Assembly (NCBI GenBank): GCA_905202595.1
Contig: CAJKSP010000064.1
Location: 1 to 9,825 of the forward strand
Source: an uncultured Sutterella sp.
GTDB lineage: Bacteria; Pseudomonadota; Gammaproteobacteria; Burkholderiales; Burkholderiaceae_F
Length of the DNA: 9,825 nucleotides
Direction: 5' to 3'
This document shows, piece by piece, positions 6,974 through 9,825 of this stretch; position 1 is the stretch's first letter; every line of letters starts with the position of its first letter. The notes under the pieces were generated by a model, which saw only the letters and a list, made by a program, of their open reading frames with translations, was not told the DNA's origin and made no database searches. The translations under genes and the position numbers were made by a program.

Positions 6974-8263
6974 CTAGCGGTCGTGGCGGCGGTAGAAGCG
7001 GTCGAGCAGGTGCCCGACGAGAGAGCGCTCTTCTTCAGAGAGGCCCTCTCCGTCGCGCAGCAGCACCGTCGGGTCATGCACAAGCTTGTTTGTGAGGCCA
7101 TGGGCAAGCATGGCGAGTACTTCTTCGGGCTTGTCGCCGTGATGAAGATGGCGCATTGCATGAGCGAGCTCGGCGTCGCGCAGATAGTCGGCGCGTTCGC
7201 GCAGCGATTGAATGGACGGGACGGCGTCGCGGAGCTTGAGCCACGAGCTGAAGTCATTTACCCGCAGACCGATGATCGTTTCGGCTTGCGCAATTGCAGC
7301 GTGGCGGCTCTGCAAGCCTTCGCTGACAACTTTGCCGAGATCGTCGACGGTATAGACGTAGACATCGTCCAGCCGCTCAACTTCTGGCTCGACATCGCGC
7401 GGAACGGCTAGGTCGACGATGAACATCGGACGATGGCGGCGCTCGGCAATGGCACGCTCGATCATGCCGAGACCGATGATTGGCAGCGCCGATGCCGTGC
7501 AGGAGACGACAATGTCGTAGTCGGCGATGCATTTCGGCAGATCGGCAAGGCGGATAGCTTCGGCGTGCACAGTGCGCGCCAGCACCTGGCCGCGCTCAAG
7601 CGTACGATTGGCAATCGTGATGCTTTTCGGATTCTGGGCAGCAAAGTGCGCTGCGCAGAGTTCAATCATTTCGCCGGCGCCCACGAAGAGCACGCGCTCA
7701 TCGTGCAGATTGCCGAAGAGGCGGAGCGCCAGGCGTACAGCCGCAGCGGCAAGACTGACGGAGTTGGCGCCAATGGCCGTGGCCGTTCGAACTTCCTTCG
7801 CGACGGTGAATGTCGACTGGAAGAGATGGTTGAGCATGACGCCGAGGCCATGGGCTTCGCGCGCCATCTTCTCGGCCTTCTTCATCTGGCCCACAATCTG
7901 CGTTTCGCCGAGCACCATCGAGTCGAGGCCGGAGGCGACGCGGAACGTATGGCGTGCGGCTTCTTCCTGCTCGAACGAATAAATGTGCGGCTCAAGTTCG
8001 TTTCTCGCGACGCCCTTCGTTTGGCAGATGTAGTCGAGAATCGCGTTCTTTGCGGCGTCAAGATTTTCCGCGGCCGCATAGAGTTCAGTACGATTGCAGG
8101 TCGACAGGACGGCCGCTTCGCGGATGCCGCCCGCCGCGCTGCCGGCAAAGCGCTCGGTCAGATGCGCGATTGTGGCGGCCACTTCTTCAGGGCCGAAGGC
8201 GACGCGCTCGCGGATGGCAAGCGGGGCCGTCGTGTGGTTGAGGCCTAAGGCTAGGAGCTGCAT
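6974..8263 (-). CDS. hemA: Glutamyl-tRNA reductase
   Basis: HemA reduces glutamyl-tRNA(Glu) to glutamate-1-semialdehyde with NADPH. This is the first committed step of C5-pathway tetrapyrrole (heme, siroheme, B12) synthesis in the cytoplasm. The 429-residue protein has the catalytic domain with the thioester-forming Cys56 in STCNRTE and the N-terminal GLNHTTAP signature. LGETQIVGQ lies near residue 118, and an NADPH-binding GAGEM motif is at 195-199, followed by a C-terminal helical dimerisation region. Length is normal (E. coli about 418). The ATG at 8263 fits the family N-terminus (MQLLALGLNH), although no strong Shine-Dalgarno is visible. hemA-prfA-prmC is a common betaproteobacterial order. 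Confidence 0.97.
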   Translation of the reverse strand: MQLLALGLNHTTAPLAIRERVAFGPEEVAATIAHLTERFAGSAAGGIREAAVLSTCNRTELYAAAENLDAAKNAILDYICQTKGVARNELEPHIYSFEQEEAARHTFRVASGLDSMVLGETQIVGQMKKAEKMAREAHGLGVMLNHLFQSTFTVAKEVRTATAIGANSVSLAAAAVRLALRLFGNLHDERVLFVGAGEMIELCAAHFAAQNPKSITIANRTLERGQVLARTVHAEAIRLADLPKCIADYDIVVSCTASALPIIGLGMIERAIAERRHRPMFIVDLAVPRDVEPEVERLDDVYVYTVDDLGKVVSEGLQSRHAAIAQAETIIGLRVNDFSSWLKLRDAVPSIQSLRERADYLRDAELAHAMRHLHHGDKPEEVLAMLAHGLTNKLVHDPTVLLRDGEGLSEEERSLVGHLLDRFYRRHDR

Positions 8264-8345
8264 TCGGGTTGTAGGGGCGGCGTCAGCCCATGGGAAAAGC
8301 TGGGAGGCGCCTCCGCATAAATGGTTATTCTTTATAGGTTTGCGA

Positions 8346-8351
8346 ATTATA
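8346..8351 (-). promoter_or_regulatory. Candidate -10 box for hemA
   Basis: On the minus strand these bases read TATAAT, a perfect sigma-70 -10 hexamer, about 83 bases upstream of the hemA ATG in the AT-richest part of the divergent hemA/8424 intergenic region. No good -35 lies at the expected 16-18 bases; GCCAAA is the nearest. The assignment is therefore tentative. The same AT-rich stretch could drive the divergent + strand gene through TATAAG at 8348-8353. Confidence 0.4.
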
Positions 8352-8423
8352 AGTAGCGGAATGTTGCGTTTGGCTTAAGGAAGGTTTTGGAATCCCTGAA
8401 AGCCCAGCGCATCTAGGAAAGCG

Positions 8424-8957
8424 ATGAATTTCTGCAAAAGCCCCGCAGCACAGGCGGCGAGCGAAGCAGCGCTCGCGCAGACAGCGGCTGGCATGCGCCG
8501 CGTTGTGCGCCGCGCGGCTGCTGCGTCGGCCGCCGCTGCTCTTTCGCCAATCCCCGGCGCAGACATTGCAGCCGATGCGGCGGCTCTCGCTTCTCTTCTT
8601 TCGCGCATCAATGCCGCTTTTTGCCTTTCTCCTGAGGACATTGCGCGGCTTTCGACAGAAGAGCGCCTTGCAACGGCTAAAGCGCTGTCGCAGATCGGCG
8701 CTCGCTTTGCCGGACGCTATGTCACTGGCGCCGCCGCGCTCTTTATTCTGAAGAGCCTTGGCCGCCGCTGGCTTTCTGCGCGCGCCGCACGCTGGATCCC
8801 CATTGCAGGGCAAGCCGCAGCGGCGGCGGTCTCCTTCTTCACCATTGAGCGGCTCGGCCGCGAGCATATTGCTGAATGCCTTGCAGTAAGAGAGCGCGCT
8901 TCAGCGCTGCTTGCTGCATCTTCGGCCGGCCGCCGCAACCAGGAACATCAAATATGA
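8424..8957 (+). CDS. Small Ala-rich DUF697/EcsC-like protein, function unknown
   Basis: This 177-residue alanine-rich protein has an amphipathic to hydrophobic character. SPIPGADIAADAAAL at residues 41-55 recalls the (P)xPGxDIxxD motif of DUF697/YcjF-like and related membrane-associated proteins. A second hydrophobic stretch, RWIPIAGQAAAAAVSFF at 123-139, resembles the glycine-rich end of the same domain. I see no P-loop or other catalytic motif, so it would be a stand-alone domain rather than a GTPase. The start is supported by AGGA at 8415-8418, five bases before the ATG. Its stop overlaps the queC start (ATGA, 8954-8957), so the two are translationally coupled. Family assignment is by eye and moderate; the function is unknown. 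Confidence 0.6.
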   Translation: MNFCKSPAAQAASEAALAQTAAGMRRVVRRAAAASAAAALSPIPGADIAADAAALASLLSRINAAFCLSPEDIARLSTEERLATAKALSQIGARFAGRYVTGAAALFILKSLGRRWLSARAARWIPIAGQAAAAAVSFFTIERLGREHIAECLAVRERASALLAASSAGRRNQEHQI

Positions 8958-9694
8958 CGGAATATTCGCTTCTTGCGTCCGATGCCAAAAAGCGTTCGGC
9001 GCTGGTTCTTTTTTCCGGCGGTCAGGATTCGACCACCTGCCTCGGCTGGGCGCTTGAGCGCTTCGGGCGCGTTGAGACGCTCGGCGTCAATTACGGGCAG
9101 CGGCATCAGGTCGAGCTTGAATGCCGACAGCTCATCCGCCACCTCATCGGCTCGATCCGTCCGGATTGGTCGGAGCGTCTCGGCCCCGATCACGTCATCG
9201 GTCTTGATGCGCTGGGCGAGGTGGCTGACTGTGCGCTAACGGACGACCGCAAGATCGCTTTTGAAGAATCAGGACTGCCCAATACGTTTGTGCCGGGCCG
9301 CAATCTGCTCTTCTTCACTTTCGCCGCCGCCATCGCCTACCGCCGAGGCATCGACGTTCTTGTCGGCGGCATGTGCGAAACAGACTTTTCAGGGTATCCC
9401 GACTGCCGAGACAACACAATGAAGAGCCTGCAGGTAACGCTCAGCCTCGGGCTTGATCATCCTTTCATCATCGAGACTCCGCTGATGCGGCTCACCTAAG
9501 CGGAGACGTGGTCGCTTGCCGAAGAAGTCGGCGGCGCCGACTTCGTGCGCCTCGTGCTGGAGGAAACGCATACGTGCTATATGGGCGATCACACGCATCG
9601 TCATCCGTGGGGCTGGGGCTGCGGAGAATGCCCGGCCTGCCGTCTGCGCGCTCATGGCTGGGAGTCCTGGCCCGGGAGAAGCCGCTACGAGTAG
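8954..9694 (+). pseudogene. queC: 7-cyano-7-deazaguanine synthase, interrupted by an in-frame TAA
   Basis: QueC converts 7-carboxy-7-deazaguanine to preQ0 with ATP and ammonia, in queuosine synthesis. Family features are clear: the PP-loop SGGQDST at 21-27, YGQRH at 47-51, and GMCETDFSGYPDCR near 139-152. The frame stops at TAA (9497-9499, codon 182), exactly where QueC proteins continue with AETW. After that stop the same frame reads AETWSLAEEVGGADFVRL and on to a TAG at 9692-9694. It includes Cys208, Cys223, Cys226 and Cys229, the family's four-cysteine zinc site. The full frame is 246 codons, a normal QueC length. A single base change (for example AAA to TAA) explains the break. As written, the product ends after 181 residues without the zinc site and is probably inactive. 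An error in the sequence is an equally good explanation. The start follows AGGA at 8941-8944 and overlaps the preceding stop. Confidence 0.85.
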
Positions 9695-9727
9695 CGGCGA
9701 ACGGCATGGCCGCCGGCGCTGAAGAGC

Positions 9728-9762
9728 AAAAAAAAGCGCGCATCGCTAAAAAGATGCGCGCT
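9728..9762 (-). terminator. Rho-independent terminator of the tRNA-Phe transcript
   Basis: AGCGCGCATC (9735-9744) and GATGCGCGCT (9753-9762) form a perfect 10-bp stem with an 8-base loop. On the minus strand it runs directly into T8, the complement of A8 at 9728-9735. It lies eight bases past the 3' end of the tRNA gene, so it terminates that transcript. On the + strand no T-run follows it, so it is not a good terminator for queC. Confidence 0.88.
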
Positions 9763-9770
9763 CTGAATTC

Positions 9771-9825
9771 TGGTGGCTAGGGACGGAATCGAACCGCCGA
9801 CACGCGGATTTTCAATCCGCTGCTC
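9771..9825 (-). tRNA. tRNA-Phe (GAA), 5' part outside the window
   Basis: Read on the minus strand, the window edge enters within the D arm. The anticodon stem-loop is GCGGA-TTGAAAA-TCCGC, with anticodon GAA. A five-base variable loop follows, then the T arm with loop TTCGATT, the acceptor strand CCTAGCC, discriminator A and an encoded CCA at 9771-9773. About 55 of the usual 76 bases are present. The T-stem and loop look normal. The 3' end of a tRNA gene is a frequent integration site, but no integrase or repeated attachment core is visible here. Confidence 0.95.

Noticed and set aside
7433..8248. 271-residue + strand open frame
   Set aside because: Antisense to hemA, which has clear catalytic motifs; a shadow.
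8303..8314. Perfect 12-base palindrome GGAGGCGCCTCC in the hemA upstream region
   Set aside because: No loop and no repeated copy; GC-rich self-complementary 12-mers arise easily here. It could be a leader element, but nothing supports that.
9771..9825. tRNA-Phe end as an island attachment site
   Set aside because: No integrase gene and no repeat of the tRNA 3' end elsewhere in the window.
1..9825. CRISPR array, insertion sequence or transposase
   Set aside because: No regularly spaced repeats and no transposase-like protein on either strand.

Overview
The window looks like a chromosomal segment of a GC-rich betaproteobacterium. The hemA-prfA-prmC gene order is typical of Burkholderiales, and a PsrABC/PhsABC-type respiratory molybdoenzyme operon beside it would suit an anaerobic, host-associated member such as the Sutterellaceae. 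That family assignment is inference; no rRNA or marker placement is possible here.

Layout. Positions 1-635 hold no gene I can support. They form an AT-rich upstream region with several inverted repeats and a strong GC-rich hairpin just before the first start codon. Positions 636-4705 (+) are a tightly coupled three-gene operon: a Tat-exported molybdopterin catalytic subunit with one [4Fe-4S] cluster, a four-cluster ferredoxin subunit, and an eight-helix NrfD/PsrC-type membrane anchor. Together they would form a periplasmic oxidoreductase exchanging electrons with the quinone pool. The substrate cannot be read from the sequence; the sulfur-compound/arsenate branch is the nearest recognisable group. 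A bidirectional terminator at 4731-4767 separates the operon from the convergent minus-strand genes prmC (4808-5698), prfA (5727-6803) and hemA (6974-8263). These encode the release-factor methyltransferase, its substrate RF1, and glutamyl-tRNA reductase. A strong terminator hairpin sits between hemA and prfA.

Positions 8264-8423 are a divergent promoter region. On the + strand follow a small Ala-rich DUF697-like protein gene (8424-8957) and queC (8954-9694), overlapping by ATGA. queC carries an in-frame TAA at codon 182, and the same frame continues after it with a recognisable QueC C-terminus, including the four zinc-binding cysteines. It is therefore a nonsense-interrupted gene, a recoded gene, or a sequence error. 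The window closes with a minus-strand rho-independent terminator and the 3' part of a tRNA-Phe(GAA) gene that runs off the edge.

The most noteworthy points are the queC nonsense codon, the substrate-orphan molybdoenzyme with an unusual cysteine spacing in its electron-transfer subunit, and the palindrome-rich leader upstream of that operon.
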